Below are positions 34,065 through 42,513 of a stretch of 64,000 nt of DNA, in pieces. The translations under genes were made by a program, and so were the position numbers. This stretch comes from Tindallia californiensis (lineage in GTDB: Bacteria; Bacillota; Clostridia; Peptostreptococcales; Tindalliaceae): NCBI RefSeq assembly GCF_900107405.1, contig NZ_FNPV01000004.1, forward strand, positions 124,001 to 188,000. The letters are read 5' to 3'. Every line of letters starts with the position of its first letter. The first letter of the stretch is position 1. Under the pieces are notes generated by a model. It made no database searches. It saw nothing but the letters and a program-made list of their open reading frames with translations, and was not told the origin of the DNA.

Positions 34065-35252
34065 ATGTCAATAAAAGATACATTGAAAATAGAAATTGAA
34101 CAGTTAACAGATGAATTGATACGCTTACGCAGAGATTTTCATCAACATCCTGAATTAGGTTTTGAAGAATACAGAACGGCAGGAATTGTATCAGACTATT
34201 TGCGAGAGCAGGGAATAGAGGTTGAAAGAGTAGCGGAAACAGGTGTTATTGGTATTTTGAGAGGGAAAAAAGACGGACCTGTGTTAATGCTTCGAGCAGA
34301 TATGGATGCGCTTCCAATGGACGAAAAAGCGAAGGTATCATTTAAATCTGTCTATAAAGGTAAAATGCATGCTTGTGGCCATGACGGGCATACGGCAATG
34401 CTAATGGTAGCCGCAAAAATACTGGCAAAATACCGTGAAGAAATAAAAGGCACTATTAAATTTATTTTTCAGCCTAATGAAGAAGATGCCGGAGCAGCAA
34501 TCATTATTGAGGAAGGTGTGATGGAAAATCCCAAAGTGGATGCCGCTTTAGGAATTCATTTATGGAGTCCCTTGTCTAGTGGGAAAGTAGGCATTACTGC
34601 CGGATCATTAATGGCTTCCAGCTACTATTTTTGGTTAACCATTAAAGGAAGAGGGGGGCATGGAGGGGCGCCTCATTTAGCGGTGGATCCTATTTTTTGT
34701 GGAAAAGAGATTATGAATGCATTACAATCTCTGCAGACCCGTGAACAAGATGTTTTGAAACCAACACTTATTAATTTTGGTCAATTTCATGCGGGAACAA
34801 ATCCTATTATTATTTCTCAGCAAGCTGAATTAGCAGGATCTGTCCGATGCCTGCATAATGAAGATGCTCGTATCCGTCAGCGTTTTGAAGAAATTGTTGC
34901 TCATGTGTGCAGGATGTATGGAGCAGACTATGAGTTGACATTTAAGTGTGGAAATGAATTGCTGACGAATGACCTGGAAATGACAAATCTTATTAAACAA
35001 AGTGCAACAGAAGCTTTTGGAGAAGAAAGTCTTCAGGAAACGGATTTAACCGTGATGTTGGGGGAAGACTTTGCTTCCTTTGCTAATATGGTTCCGAGTG
35101 CTTTTTATTTTCTGGGAATTGGGAATAAAGAAAAGAAAACCGATATGCCGCATCATCATCCGGAATTCAAGTTAGATGAAGAAGTATTGGCTTTAGGTGT
35201 CGAGATGCATATTCGGGGAGCGATGGCCTATTTCGAAAAATTTCAGAGATAG
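34065..35252 (+). CDS. M20-family metal amidohydrolase (hippurate/N-acyl-amino-acid hydrolase type)
   Basis: A 395-residue peptidase-M20D amidohydrolase that releases amino acids from N-acyl or N-carbamoyl derivatives. Metal-site residues are visible in LRADMDALPM, Cys104 and His106 of HACGHDGHT, FQPNEEDAGA, GIHLWS and the C-terminal PHHHPEF. The small dimerisation domain begins near GRGGHGGAPH. The start follows AAAGAGGTG. It has its own promoter and no cotranscribed partner; the next gene has a separate T-box promoter. The acyl group and amino acid cannot be told from sequence. Confidence 0.9.
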   Translation: MSIKDTLKIEIEQLTDELIRLRRDFHQHPELGFEEYRTAGIVSDYLREQGIEVERVAETGVIGILRGKKDGPVLMLRADMDALPMDEKAKVSFKSVYKGKMHACGHDGHTAMLMVAAKILAKYREEIKGTIKFIFQPNEEDAGAAIIIEEGVMENPKVDAALGIHLWSPLSSGKVGITAGSLMASSYYFWLTIKGRGGHGGAPHLAVDPIFCGKEIMNALQSLQTREQDVLKPTLINFGQFHAGTNPIIISQQAELAGSVRCLHNEDARIRQRFEEIVAHVCRMYGADYELTFKCGNELLTNDLEMTNLIKQSATEAFGEESLQETDLTVMLGEDFASFANMVPSAFYFLGIGNKEKKTDMPHHHPEFKLDEEVLALGVEMHIRGAMAYFEKFQR

Positions 35253-35266
35253 CCGATAAAAAACCT

Positions 35267-35295
35267 TTGACAAGCAAGAAAAGTCTATGTATAAT
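35267..35295 (+). promoter_or_regulatory. Consensus SigA promoter of the T-box/trpB2 unit
   Basis: TTGACA at 35267-35272, 17-bp spacer, TATAAT at 35290-35295: both boxes perfect, 15 bp after the upstream stop codon. Confidence 0.93.
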
Positions 35296-35320
35296 ACTTT
35301 ACAAATGAATAGAAAACACT

Positions 35321-35587
35321 AAGAGCGGGAAGAGTAGGGATCCTCTACGGAATTTTAGAGAGCTGGTGATGGTGGAAATCCAGTATTTCGTTAGATGCTG
35401 AATGGGCCTGTGAGTGGAACGCTGAAAGGATGAGTAGGTGGTTCCGGGATTCTCCCGTTACAGAGATAGAATATCGGCTGCTTGGTGGTCCGTATTCGAA
35501 AGAGATGAATGGCTGATGAAAGCATTCAAATGAGGTGGCACCGCGAGAGATCGCCCTCTATGCATTTGCATAGAGGGCTTTTTTTAT
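35321..35587 (+). ncRNA. Tryptophan T-box leader with terminator
   Basis: A tRNA-sensing leader. Stem I contains AGAGAGCTGG and GGTGGAAATCCAGT (AG bulge/distal loop type motifs). UGG at 35403-35405 in GCTGAATGGGCC is the likely specifier codon for tRNA-Trp. The T-box sequence AGGTGGCACCGCG is at ~35533-35545; its UGGC bulge pairs with a GCCA acceptor end, fitting the G73 discriminator of bacterial tRNA-Trp. The competing terminator (GCCCTCTATGC / GCATAGAGGGC plus seven T) is at 35554-35586. Uncharged tRNA-Trp should turn on trpB2. Confidence 0.92.
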
Positions 35588-35613
35588 ACAATTAATGGAA
35601 GGAGAGGTTAATA

Positions 35614-36990
35614 ATGAAAAATGTTCCCTATCGAATTTACCTTGATGAAAAGGAGTTGCCTAAAAAATGGTACAACATTCAGGCGGATATGCCGGTGAAG
35701 TGTCAGCCAGCCCTAAATCCTCAAACTCATAAACCGATTGGACCAGAAGAGTTATCGGCAATTTTTCCAATGGAACTAATCAAACAAGAAGTAACGCAGG
35801 AACGCTATATCGATATTCCGGAAGAAGTACAAGAAATGTATCGCTCTTTCAGACCAGCACCTCTCTGTAGAGCTTATAGATTAGAAGAGGCACTAGGAAC
35901 ACCGGCTAAAATTTATTATAAATATGAAGGGACAACTCCTTCTGGAAGTCATAAAATGAACACGGCTATTCCTCAAGTATACTATAATAAAAAAGAGGGA
36001 ATCACCAGGTTGGCAACAGAAACCGGTGCAGGGCAATGGGGTTCTGCTTTAAGTATTGCGTCACAAATGTTCGGCTTGGAATGCATGGTATATATGGTGA
36101 AGGTAAGTTATGAACAAAAACCATACCGCAAATCCTTGATGCAGACGTATGGAGCAAAGGTAACACCAAGTCCCAGTGAATATACAAAAGCCGGGCGGGA
36201 AATACTGAAAAAAGATCCCGAATCCCTGGGAAGCCTTGGTATCGCTATTAGTGAAGCGGTAGAAGATGCAGCATCCAGAAAAGACACCAGTTATGCCTTG
36301 GGGAGTGTTTTGAACCATGTTATTTTACATCAGACCATTATTGGTGAAGAAGCCATAAAACAAATGGAAAAAATTGATGAGTACCCAGACATGGTGATAG
36401 GCTGTTGCGGTGGAGGCAGTAATTTTGCGGGAATATCTTTTCCATTTATGAGAGATAAGATCGCAGACAAAAGAAAAACTCGATTTATAGCCGTTGAACC
36501 GGCTGCTTGCCCTACCTTGACGAAAGGAAAATTCTCATACGATTTTGGAGATACGGCAAAAATGGCTCCTATTACAATGATGTATACTCTGGGCCATGAT
36601 TTTGTTCCAGAAGGCATTCATGCTGGTGGACTTCGATATCATGGAGAATCACCGCTGGTAAGTCAGCTTTACCATGATGGATTTATCGAAGGAAGATCGG
36701 TTCATCAAACAAAAGTATTTGAAGCAGCTATTCAATTTGCAAGAGCAGAGGCAATATTACCGGCGCCAGAATCAGCTCATGCTATACAGGTGGCGATTGA
36801 AGAAGCAAAGAAATGTAAAGAAACAGGTGAAGAAAAAACGATTCTTTTTGCGTTAAGCGGTCACGGTCATTTTGATTTAGCTGCCTACGAAGCCTATCTT
36901 TCCGGAAAAATAGGCGATGTGGAGTATACGGATGATATGTTGGCGGAAGGACTAAAATGCGTACCATCTATTGAATGCCCGTCCATTTAA
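35614..36990 (+). CDS. trpB2: TrpB2-type tryptophan synthase beta-like protein
   Basis: A 458-residue PLP fold-type II enzyme of the TrpB2 branch, which condenses indole with serine (or O-phosphoserine) to tryptophan. The N-terminal extension YNIQADMPVKCQPALNPQT is typical of TrpB2. The PLP lysine is Lys114 in PSGSHKMNTA, and the phosphate loop is GCCGGGSNFAG. There is no trpA or other trp gene nearby, so it is an orphan used for indole salvage or as a second synthase. Its dedicated Trp T-box shows that the cell treats it as a tryptophan supplier. Own promoter and terminator. Confidence 0.95.
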   Translation: MKNVPYRIYLDEKELPKKWYNIQADMPVKCQPALNPQTHKPIGPEELSAIFPMELIKQEVTQERYIDIPEEVQEMYRSFRPAPLCRAYRLEEALGTPAKIYYKYEGTTPSGSHKMNTAIPQVYYNKKEGITRLATETGAGQWGSALSIASQMFGLECMVYMVKVSYEQKPYRKSLMQTYGAKVTPSPSEYTKAGREILKKDPESLGSLGIAISEAVEDAASRKDTSYALGSVLNHVILHQTIIGEEAIKQMEKIDEYPDMVIGCCGGGSNFAGISFPFMRDKIADKRKTRFIAVEPAACPTLTKGKFSYDFGDTAKMAPITMMYTLGHDFVPEGIHAGGLRYHGESPLVSQLYHDGFIEGRSVHQTKVFEAAIQFARAEAILPAPESAHAIQVAIEEAKKCKETGEEKTILFALSGHGHFDLAAYEAYLSGKIGDVEYTDDMLAEGLKCVPSIECPSI

Positions 36991-37013
36991 GATAAAAAGA
37001 TAGTCCGAGATAT

Positions 37014-37069
37014 ACCTCTTTTGACAAACCGTAGAAAAATTTCGGTTTATTGATCAAAAGAGGTTTTTT
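37014..37069 (+). terminator. Terminator after trpB2
   Basis: ACCTCTTTTGA pairs with TCAAAAGAGGT, with an inner AAACCG/CGGTTT extension, followed by six T. Confidence 0.9.
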
Positions 37070-37224
37070 ATCGATGCATGGGTACGGATATGCACCCTGT
37101 TTATATTTTGGGAAAAGGAAACAGATCATTAGTAATATTGGTATTTCAATGGTTTTTGAAGTGAACAAGGTGAATGTGGTATACTAGTAGGGAGAATAAG
37201 GACAGGTAGAAAGTGAGGACTCCT

Positions 37225-37710
37225 ATGGACTGGATAAAGCTATATAGTAGACAAAGAGAGCTGGATTCATTTATCCAAAAAAATCATCAATTAGAAAATG
37301 AAAGTTTAACAGATAGGAAAATTTTAGCCTTTCAGGTAGAGCTGGGGGAACTGGCTAATGAAACAAGATGCTTTAAATTTTGGAGCCATAAAAAAGCATC
37401 ACCTAAAGAAGTGATCTTAGAAGAATATGTGGACGGGCTTCACTTCTTACTAAGCCTTGGATTAGAAATGGATTATACGTTTAACGAATTAGAGCCTGGA
37501 AGTATTTGTGAAGATGAAACCCGGCAATTTCTATCCGTGTATCACGCTGTTAGCCAATTTGAAAAAGAAAGAGATGAGGCCGCTTTTCATCATCTTTTTC
37601 AGTCATTTCTGTCTTTGGGAGAAAAATTGGGTTTCACCCGTGCTGAAGTGATGGAATCCTATTTAGCAAAAAACGAAGTGAATCATCAGCGACAGGACGA
37701 AGGATATTAA
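37225..37710 (+). CDS. Dimeric dUTPase-like all-alpha NTP pyrophosphatase
   Basis: A 161-residue protein of the dUTPase-2/MazG-like helical pyrophosphatase group. The metal-binding pattern is present: QVELGELANE (ExxE) and EEYVDGLHFLLSLG (ExxxD). It would hydrolyse dUTP to dUMP and pyrophosphate, limiting uracil in DNA. The ATG at 37225 with GTGAGG six bases upstream is preferred to a GTG at 37213. Bacillus and phage relatives have similar length. Not linked to neighbours functionally. Confidence 0.85.
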   Translation: MDWIKLYSRQRELDSFIQKNHQLENESLTDRKILAFQVELGELANETRCFKFWSHKKASPKEVILEEYVDGLHFLLSLGLEMDYTFNELEPGSICEDETRQFLSVYHAVSQFEKERDEAAFHHLFQSFLSLGEKLGFTRAEVMESYLAKNEVNHQRQDEGY

Positions 37711-37765
37711 GCGTAAATAAGGGATTGAACAGGGCGAATCAAAGACTGTCATAAAAGAATGGGGC

Positions 37766-37794
37766 TTGAAAAAAACGTGACAAATGGGTATAAT
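37766..37794 (+). promoter_or_regulatory. SigA-type promoter of the DUF3870 gene
   Basis: TTGAAA at 37766-37771, 17-bp spacer, TATAAT at 37789-37794, about 32 bp before the GTG. Confidence 0.8.
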
Positions 37795-37825
37795 GACAGT
37801 GAGATTATTTTCGCATTATGTATAG

Positions 37826-38197
37826 GTGGTGAGGGTGACGGCTAATTACTCAAATAACACAGTTTATTTTATTGCCTATGCCAAGCTTCCGGGAGAAATT
37901 CCGGCAGCTAATCTGCATCGGGTTGTTGGATTAGGGCTTATCATCGACCGGAACAGTGGTGAAATTGTTGATGTATCCTGCACTTTACTCACAAAAGAAG
38001 CCCGAGAATTTATTAAATCAGTATTGGTCGGACATAATATTCATGATGAAGGAGCCGAAGTAATTGCTGCATCTATTAGAGATCGGTACCACGGCTTTGC
38101 TCAGAAAGCGTTATGCGTTGCCTTGCGAGGTGGAATAGAACGCTATCTTCAATGGAAAAACGAACAAACCAAAGAACCGACCAAGGAAAATCATTAG
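37826..38197 (+). CDS. DUF3870-domain protein
   Basis: A 123-residue soluble protein matching the DUF3870 family by its VYFIAYAKLPGEIPAAN start, GLGLIIDRNSGEIVDVSCTLLT core and the YHGFAQKALCVALRGGIERY end. No function is established. The family tends to occur near amidohydrolase or transporter genes of amino-acid catabolism, and here it precedes an aminotransferase-BKACE-TRAP block. The exact start is uncertain: GTG codons at 37826, 37829 and 37835 are all in frame, and AGGTGG best fits 37835. The structured RNA element begins just after its stop. Confidence 0.75.
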   Translation: MVRVTANYSNNTVYFIAYAKLPGEIPAANLHRVVGLGLIIDRNSGEIVDVSCTLLTKEAREFIKSVLVGHNIHDEGAEVIAASIRDRYHGFAQKALCVALRGGIERYLQWKNEQTKEPTKENH

Positions 38198-38204
38198 TTG
38201 TATG

Positions 38205-38356
38205 CTGCTTTACCCGCCGCCCAAGCAAGTCCTGCCTGCGGCATCGCGGGTGGAACCCAGTATAACTGAAGCCACGGAAACCGTAAGAGCAATTAAGCTA
38301 TTTAGGGAATAGTGGTGTATGTTGTACTGGTTTTTGTTTTATATAAAACAAAAACC
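38205..38356 (+). ncRNA. Structured leader or small RNA of unknown class
   Basis: The 180-bp gap before the aminotransferase gene is GC-rich and strongly folded, unlike other gaps here. CCCGC/GCGGG and GCCGC/GCGGC nest at 38213-38250. GGGTGGAACCC is a small hairpin. CCAGTATAAC (38257-38266) pairs with GTTGTACTGG (38321-38330) and is followed by TTTTTGTTTT, a terminator. Inside it GCCAC pairs with GTGGT and there are small ACGG/CCGT and CTATT/AATAG hairpins. The T-run also pairs with AAAACAAAAACC (38345-38356), giving a mutually exclusive alternative. This looks like a cis-regulatory switch, or a small RNA with terminator. It matches none of the classes I know. Confidence 0.55.
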
Positions 38357-38377
38357 TAAAATTCGGAAGGGGGATTA

Positions 38378-39739
38378 ATGATGAGTTTGAACAAAGCGCC
38401 AAAGAATCATGTTTTTTATCGGAATCAAAACTGGATTTATCCGCGTATTGAAAGTGGTGAAGGTGTATACCTTTATGGAGAAGGTGGCAAGGAATATATA
38501 GATGCCTGCTCTGGTTCTGCTGTAGCTAACATTGGACATGGGAATGCAGAGATAGCTCAATTTGCCAAAGAGCAAATTGAACGAGTAGCCTTTACTCACC
38601 TTTCAAGATGGACTGTGGATACAATAGAAAAATGCGCAGAAAAAGTGTGTGAATGGGCACCGGGAGACTTAAATCATGTTTATTTTGTTTCTGGTGGTTC
38701 AGAGTCAACGGAAACGGCCATAAAAATGGCACGTCAATATTATGTTGAAAGAGATGGCAAAGAAAGTAAAAAATGGAAAGTCATCAGTAAATGGAATTCT
38801 TTCCATGGAAACACTTTAGGAGCTCTTTCGATGACTGGAATACCAGGAAGAAGAAATATTTACGAGCCTATGCTAATTGATTTCCCTAAAATTCCTCAAT
38901 TCTATCATTATCGTAATCCATGGAATTGCCAAACCTTAGAGGAAACCAGTATTAAGGCGGCAGAAGCATTAGAAGAAGAAATAATCAAGCAGGGAGCCGA
39001 AAATATCTGCGCCTTTATTTCAGAACCAGTGGTTGGCTCAGCAGTTCCGGGAGTTCATCCGACTAAGATTTACTTTGACAAAGTGAGAGAAATTTGTAAT
39101 CGATACGACATTCTGTTTATTATGGATGAAGTAATGGCAGGATTTGGTCGGACAGGCAAAAAGTTTGCATCAGATCACTATGATGTGGTTCCGGACATTA
39201 TTACCTGCGCTAAAGGAATGAGTTCAGGATATACACCTATGGGAGCAGCTATTTGCAGTGAAAAAGTCTTTGATACAATCATGGTTCAAGGATCAGGGAA
39301 TTTTATTCATGGGCATACCTATGCCAGCAACCCTCTTTCCTGTGGAATCGGCTTAAAAGTGCTTGAAATTATCGAAAGAGAAGGTATTTTACAAAATGCA
39401 GCTGAGCAGGGAGAATACTTTGGAGAAAGAATGGAACAGCTGTACAAATACCCGATTATTGGTGATGTGCGTGGAAAAGGACTAATGTGGGGTATTGAAT
39501 TTGTTCAGGACAGAGATACGAAAGAGCCTTTCGATCCATCCGTGAACCTAAAAGGCAAGTTTACGGTTAACTGCTTGGAGGAGGGCGTTGTGCCTTATCC
39601 GGGTGGGGGTTCTGCAGGAAATGGTAAAGGTGATGATACCTTATTAGCACCACCAATCAATATTACACGTAAAGAATTAACAGAAATGATGGACAGATTA
39701 GAAAGAGCGATTGATAAAACAAGTAAGCAAGTATTGTAA
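38378..39739 (+). CDS. Class III aminotransferase (omega-amino-acid/beta-amino-acid type)
   Basis: A 453-residue PLP fold-type I aminotransferase. It carries SGGSESTETAIKMARQYY, the pyridine-contact Asp250 in FIMDEVMAGFGRTG and Lys279 in ITCAKGMSSGYTPMGA. The family moves amino groups from omega- or beta-amino acids to pyruvate or 2-oxoglutarate. Next to it, 32 bp downstream, is a BKACE gene, so the probable product is a beta-keto acid for that enzyme. Two ATGs in tandem (38378 and 38381) follow GGAAGGGGG; the second has slightly better spacing. The upstream structured RNA probably regulates it. Substrate unknown. Confidence 0.88.
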   Translation: MMSLNKAPKNHVFYRNQNWIYPRIESGEGVYLYGEGGKEYIDACSGSAVANIGHGNAEIAQFAKEQIERVAFTHLSRWTVDTIEKCAEKVCEWAPGDLNHVYFVSGGSESTETAIKMARQYYVERDGKESKKWKVISKWNSFHGNTLGALSMTGIPGRRNIYEPMLIDFPKIPQFYHYRNPWNCQTLEETSIKAAEALEEEIIKQGAENICAFISEPVVGSAVPGVHPTKIYFDKVREICNRYDILFIMDEVMAGFGRTGKKFASDHYDVVPDIITCAKGMSSGYTPMGAAICSEKVFDTIMVQGSGNFIHGHTYASNPLSCGIGLKVLEIIEREGILQNAAEQGEYFGERMEQLYKYPIIGDVRGKGLMWGIEFVQDRDTKEPFDPSVNLKGKFTVNCLEEGVVPYPGGGSAGNGKGDDTLLAPPINITRKELTEMMDRLERAIDKTSKQVL

Positions 39740-39771
39740 GGATAACAAAATAGAAGAAGGAGGCGTTACGG

Positions 39772-40593
39772 TTGGATAAACTGATTATTACCTTGGCACC
39801 TACGGGAAACGTGCCTACCAGAGCGTTAAATCCCAGCACGCCGGTTACTCCGGATCAAATTGTTGCTGATCTGCAAAAGTGTAGAGAAATGGGTATTTCT
39901 GTCGGGCATCTACATGTGCGAGATGAAGAAGAAAAACCTACCTGTGACCGAGCTATTTTTAAGGAGCTTATTGATAAGATTGATGCCAGTGATTTAGACA
40001 TTATTACTCAAGTTTCAACAGGTGCTAGAGGTGGCGGTAATACAGCGGAATGGAGAAGCCAAATGTTAGATCTTAATGTTGAAATGGCCAGCCTTTCAAC
40101 AGGATCTTCTAATTTTCCAACGGCTGTGAATGCTAATCCGCCAGAACTAATTGAGCATTTAGTATCTAAGATGAATGAAAATAATGTTAAACCTGAAATA
40201 GAAGCGTTTGATGTGGCGATGATTGATAATGCAAAATTTCTTATTAAAAAAGGTATCCTGAAAACTCCTGTGCATTTTAATCTTGTAATGAATGTACCTG
40301 GATCGATCAAGGGAACACCTAAAAATTTAATGCATATGATTGAAAGCCTTCCACCTAATTCAACTTGTAGCGTCATGGGAGTTGGAAATGCTCAGGTTCA
40401 AATGCTAACAATGGCGATTGCTATGGGAGCTCATGTCCGAACAGGACTAGAAGATGTTTTAGTAATGCCTGACGGTTCTCAGGCAACGAATGAAAAACTA
40501 GTACAACAAGTAGTGAATATTGCAAAAGCAGTAGGTAGAGAAATGGCAACACCGGCAGAAGCCAGAGAAATGCTAGGACTACCAGCTAAATAA
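39772..40593 (+). CDS. Beta-keto acid cleavage enzyme (BKACE, DUF849; Kce-like)
   Basis: A 273-residue TIM-barrel Zn enzyme of the BKACE family, whose founding member Kce (3-keto-5-aminohexanoate cleavage enzyme) acts in lysine fermentation. Members condense a beta-keto acid with acetyl-CoA, giving acetoacetate and a new acyl-CoA. The Zn ligands are in GHLHVRDEEEKPT. FNLVMNVPGSIKGTP, VMGVGNAQVQ and HVRTGLEDVLVMPDGS are also typical. TTG start, AAGGAGGCG upstream. kamA, kdd and kal are absent, so the substrate may not be the lysine intermediate. The coupled aminotransferase should supply the keto acid. Confidence 0.92.
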   Translation: MDKLIITLAPTGNVPTRALNPSTPVTPDQIVADLQKCREMGISVGHLHVRDEEEKPTCDRAIFKELIDKIDASDLDIITQVSTGARGGGNTAEWRSQMLDLNVEMASLSTGSSNFPTAVNANPPELIEHLVSKMNENNVKPEIEAFDVAMIDNAKFLIKKGILKTPVHFNLVMNVPGSIKGTPKNLMHMIESLPPNSTCSVMGVGNAQVQMLTMAIAMGAHVRTGLEDVLVMPDGSQATNEKLVQQVVNIAKAVGREMATPAEAREMLGLPAK

Positions 40594-40594
40594 G

Positions 40595-40623
40595 AATAGG
40601 GCCATATTTTATATGGCCCTATT
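40595..40623 (+). terminator. Hairpin/terminator after the BKACE gene
   Basis: ATAGGGCCATAT pairs with ATATGGCCCTAT. The T-run after it is short (ATTT), so termination may be partial. Confidence 0.65.
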
Positions 40624-40682
40624 TACCAATTAGAAATTCAATGAAGGAAGACTTGCAGTATCTGTTATTTATGAAGAAAATA

Positions 40683-40711
40683 TTGACTTTTCTGCCAGCG
40701 GAGAGTAAAAT
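40683..40711 (+). promoter_or_regulatory. SigA-type promoter of the TAXI TRAP operon
   Basis: TTGACT at 40683-40688, 17-bp spacer, TAAAAT at 40706-40711, ~107 bp before the start of the binding-protein gene. Confidence 0.75.
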
Positions 40712-40817
40712 ATACGGTGCAAGACATAAAATACTGAAATGTCGCAAAATTAGCATAGTATTTCCTGGATGCTATGTTAATGATAAATCATGAAGTGAAG
40801 AAGAAAAGGGGGATTTT

Positions 40818-41840
40818 ATGAAAAAGACACGTTTTGGATTGTTGCTAGTGGTATTGTTGGTTATGAGTTTAGCTTTCACCGGCTGCGGTGGTGGCGGCGA
40901 TGAAGCACCAGCAGAGGAGAATGGTGAAGCAGCAGAAGCACCAGCAGGTGAGGTTCAAGAGCTTCTTTATGCTACAGGTGGAACAGCAGGAACTTACTAT
41001 CCACTAGGTGGTGCAATGGCTTCTGTATGGAACGAGCATATTGATGCGATTAACGTAACCATTCAACCATCCGGAGCATCTGTTGAAAACCTTCGACTGC
41101 TAAACACTCGAGATGCAGACATTGTATTGGCAATGAACAACATTGCTGAAGATGCATGGCATGGAGAAGGATCCTTTGAAGGTACTGAAGTACAAGGATT
41201 CAGAGCTATAGGCGTTGTCTACCCAGAGATTATTCAAGGTGTTGGTCTGGTAGAAAGTGGTGTTCTTACCATTGAAGATCAGGCAGGTAAAACGGTTGCA
41301 GGTGGACCTCCAGGAAGTGGTACGGCAGCAACAACTCCACACATCTTCGCAGCTTATGGATTGACAGATGACGACATGACAGTTGTAAACGATACTTTTG
41401 GTGATGCTGTAGACAAAATGAAAGATGGTCACGTTGACGCAGCGTGGAATGTTCTAGGCGCACCAGCTTCCGCAATTGTTGACTTACTGACAGTTCGGGA
41501 AGTAGCTTTCCTGGAAATTACAGGTGAAGAGCTAGAGACTCTGCAGGAAGAGTTTCCATTGATTGCTCCTCATGTGATCCCTGCAGGAACTTATAACTAT
41601 CGAGGCGAAGATTATGATGACATCCACACCATAGCACTTCAGGCAGTACTATATGTACGAGATGATTTGGATGATGACATCGCCTATGATCTTGCACGAG
41701 TAATGTATGAGCATAACTCTCAGATCGCACAGTCTCATGCAACTGGTGAGCAAATCGTTATCGAGAATGCATTAAATGGAATTACAACTGAATTCCATCC
41801 AGGAGCTATTCGTTATTACGAAGAGCAAGGCATGATGTAA
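40818..41840 (+). CDS. TAXI-family TRAP transporter substrate-binding lipoprotein
   Basis: A 340-residue extracytoplasmic binding protein. A lipoprotein signal peptide ends in lipobox AFTGC (Cys23), followed by a Gly-rich and Glu/Ala-rich linker. The mature start LLYATGGTAGTYYPLGGAMASVWNEH and PSGASVENLRLL are diagnostic of the TAXI subfamily, as is GGPPGSGTAATTPHIF. It captures an organic acid or amino acid such as glutamate outside the cell for the TRAP permease encoded downstream. A strong hairpin after the gene probably makes it more abundant than the permease. The upstream aminotransferase-BKACE pair may use the imported compound. Confidence 0.93.
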   Translation: MKKTRFGLLLVVLLVMSLAFTGCGGGGDEAPAEENGEAAEAPAGEVQELLYATGGTAGTYYPLGGAMASVWNEHIDAINVTIQPSGASVENLRLLNTRDADIVLAMNNIAEDAWHGEGSFEGTEVQGFRAIGVVYPEIIQGVGLVESGVLTIEDQAGKTVAGGPPGSGTAATTPHIFAAYGLTDDDMTVVNDTFGDAVDKMKDGHVDAAWNVLGAPASAIVDLLTVREVAFLEITGEELETLQEEFPLIAPHVIPAGTYNYRGEDYDDIHTIALQAVLYVRDDLDDDIAYDLARVMYEHNSQIAQSHATGEQIVIENALNGITTEFHPGAIRYYEEQGMM

Positions 41841-41873
41841 TTAACCGTAACGAATGATTCGGTAATGACATGT

Positions 41874-41902
41874 AAACCGGGCATGTTCCATGCCCGGTTT
41901 AT
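41874..41902 (+). terminator. Attenuating terminator between binding protein and DUF1850/permease genes
   Basis: AAACCGGGCATG pairs with CATGCCCGGTTT, followed by ATTTT. With no clear promoter between here and 41980, partial read-through is the probable design. Confidence 0.75.
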
Positions 41903-41979
41903 TTTCCGGAACTTTTCAGAAAAATCCAGGAAAAAGGTTGTTTTAGAATGAATAATCTCAAAAAAGTGAAGTAATATAT

Positions 41980-42513
41980 ATGATCAATTATATCAGAAAA
42001 TACAAAATACTATTTTTTTTAATAGGGATAATAATCGTATCTGTTGGCTGTCTATACCCATCAGTAAAGATGGTAACGGTTCTTCAAATACTTGATCCAA
42101 CAAAGGATGATCAGCTGTTGTATCAGGTGAGAATAGAACCGGGAAACTCCTTTTCCATTCACTGGAAACATTCTGTTACAAAACAACCTGTTATAGAAAC
42201 CTATTACCTTCAGCCGGAACTAACCATAGGTATTCAGGAGATGTTCTTTAATGAACATGGTCCAAACCTACCGGCAGGGCCGGAAGGTGGGACGAAATGG
42301 GAGATAAAAGACGGAATGTTTCGCGTTTACAATTACGATGTATCTTTTAAGAAATTGCCGGTGCGAATCGGTAGAGAAGTAGCTGACCATACTTTTTACT
42401 ACGACCACCATGAAGTACCCCTCAGAGAACTTGCTTCACCAGGTGGGTTTGTTGAGATAGAAGCAACTAATATTTCATTATTGAAGTACTATATGAGGAG
42501 GGAAGTCAGATGA
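41980..42513 (+). CDS. DUF1850 protein, TAXI-TRAP accessory
   Basis: A 177-residue protein with one N-terminal hydrophobic segment (ILFFLIGIIIVSVGCLYPSV), probably a membrane anchor, and a DUF1850 body with the family pattern SIHWKHSVTKQPVIETYYL. DUF1850 genes commonly lie between the binding-protein and permease genes of TAXI TRAP systems; molecular role unknown. Its last four bases (ATGA) overlap the permease start. The ribosome binding site is weak (AGTGAAG), which would keep expression below the binding protein. Confidence 0.85.
   Translation: MINYIRKYKILFFLIGIIIVSVGCLYPSVKMVTVLQILDPTKDDQLLYQVRIEPGNSFSIHWKHSVTKQPVIETYYLQPELTIGIQEMFFNEHGPNLPAGPEGGTKWEIKDGMFRVYNYDVSFKKLPVRIGREVADHTFYYDHHEVPLRELASPGGFVEIEATNISLLKYYMRREVR

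Noticed and set aside
38205-38356. 6S RNA, cobalamin, glycine or T-box element
   Set aside because: Short resemblances (CCTGC, GCGGC, GCCAC, GGTGGAACC) do not extend to the conserved cores of these RNAs, so it is kept as unclassified.
40008-40376. 122-codon frame antisense to the BKACE gene
   Set aside because: Shadow of a conserved enzyme gene with no supporting signals.
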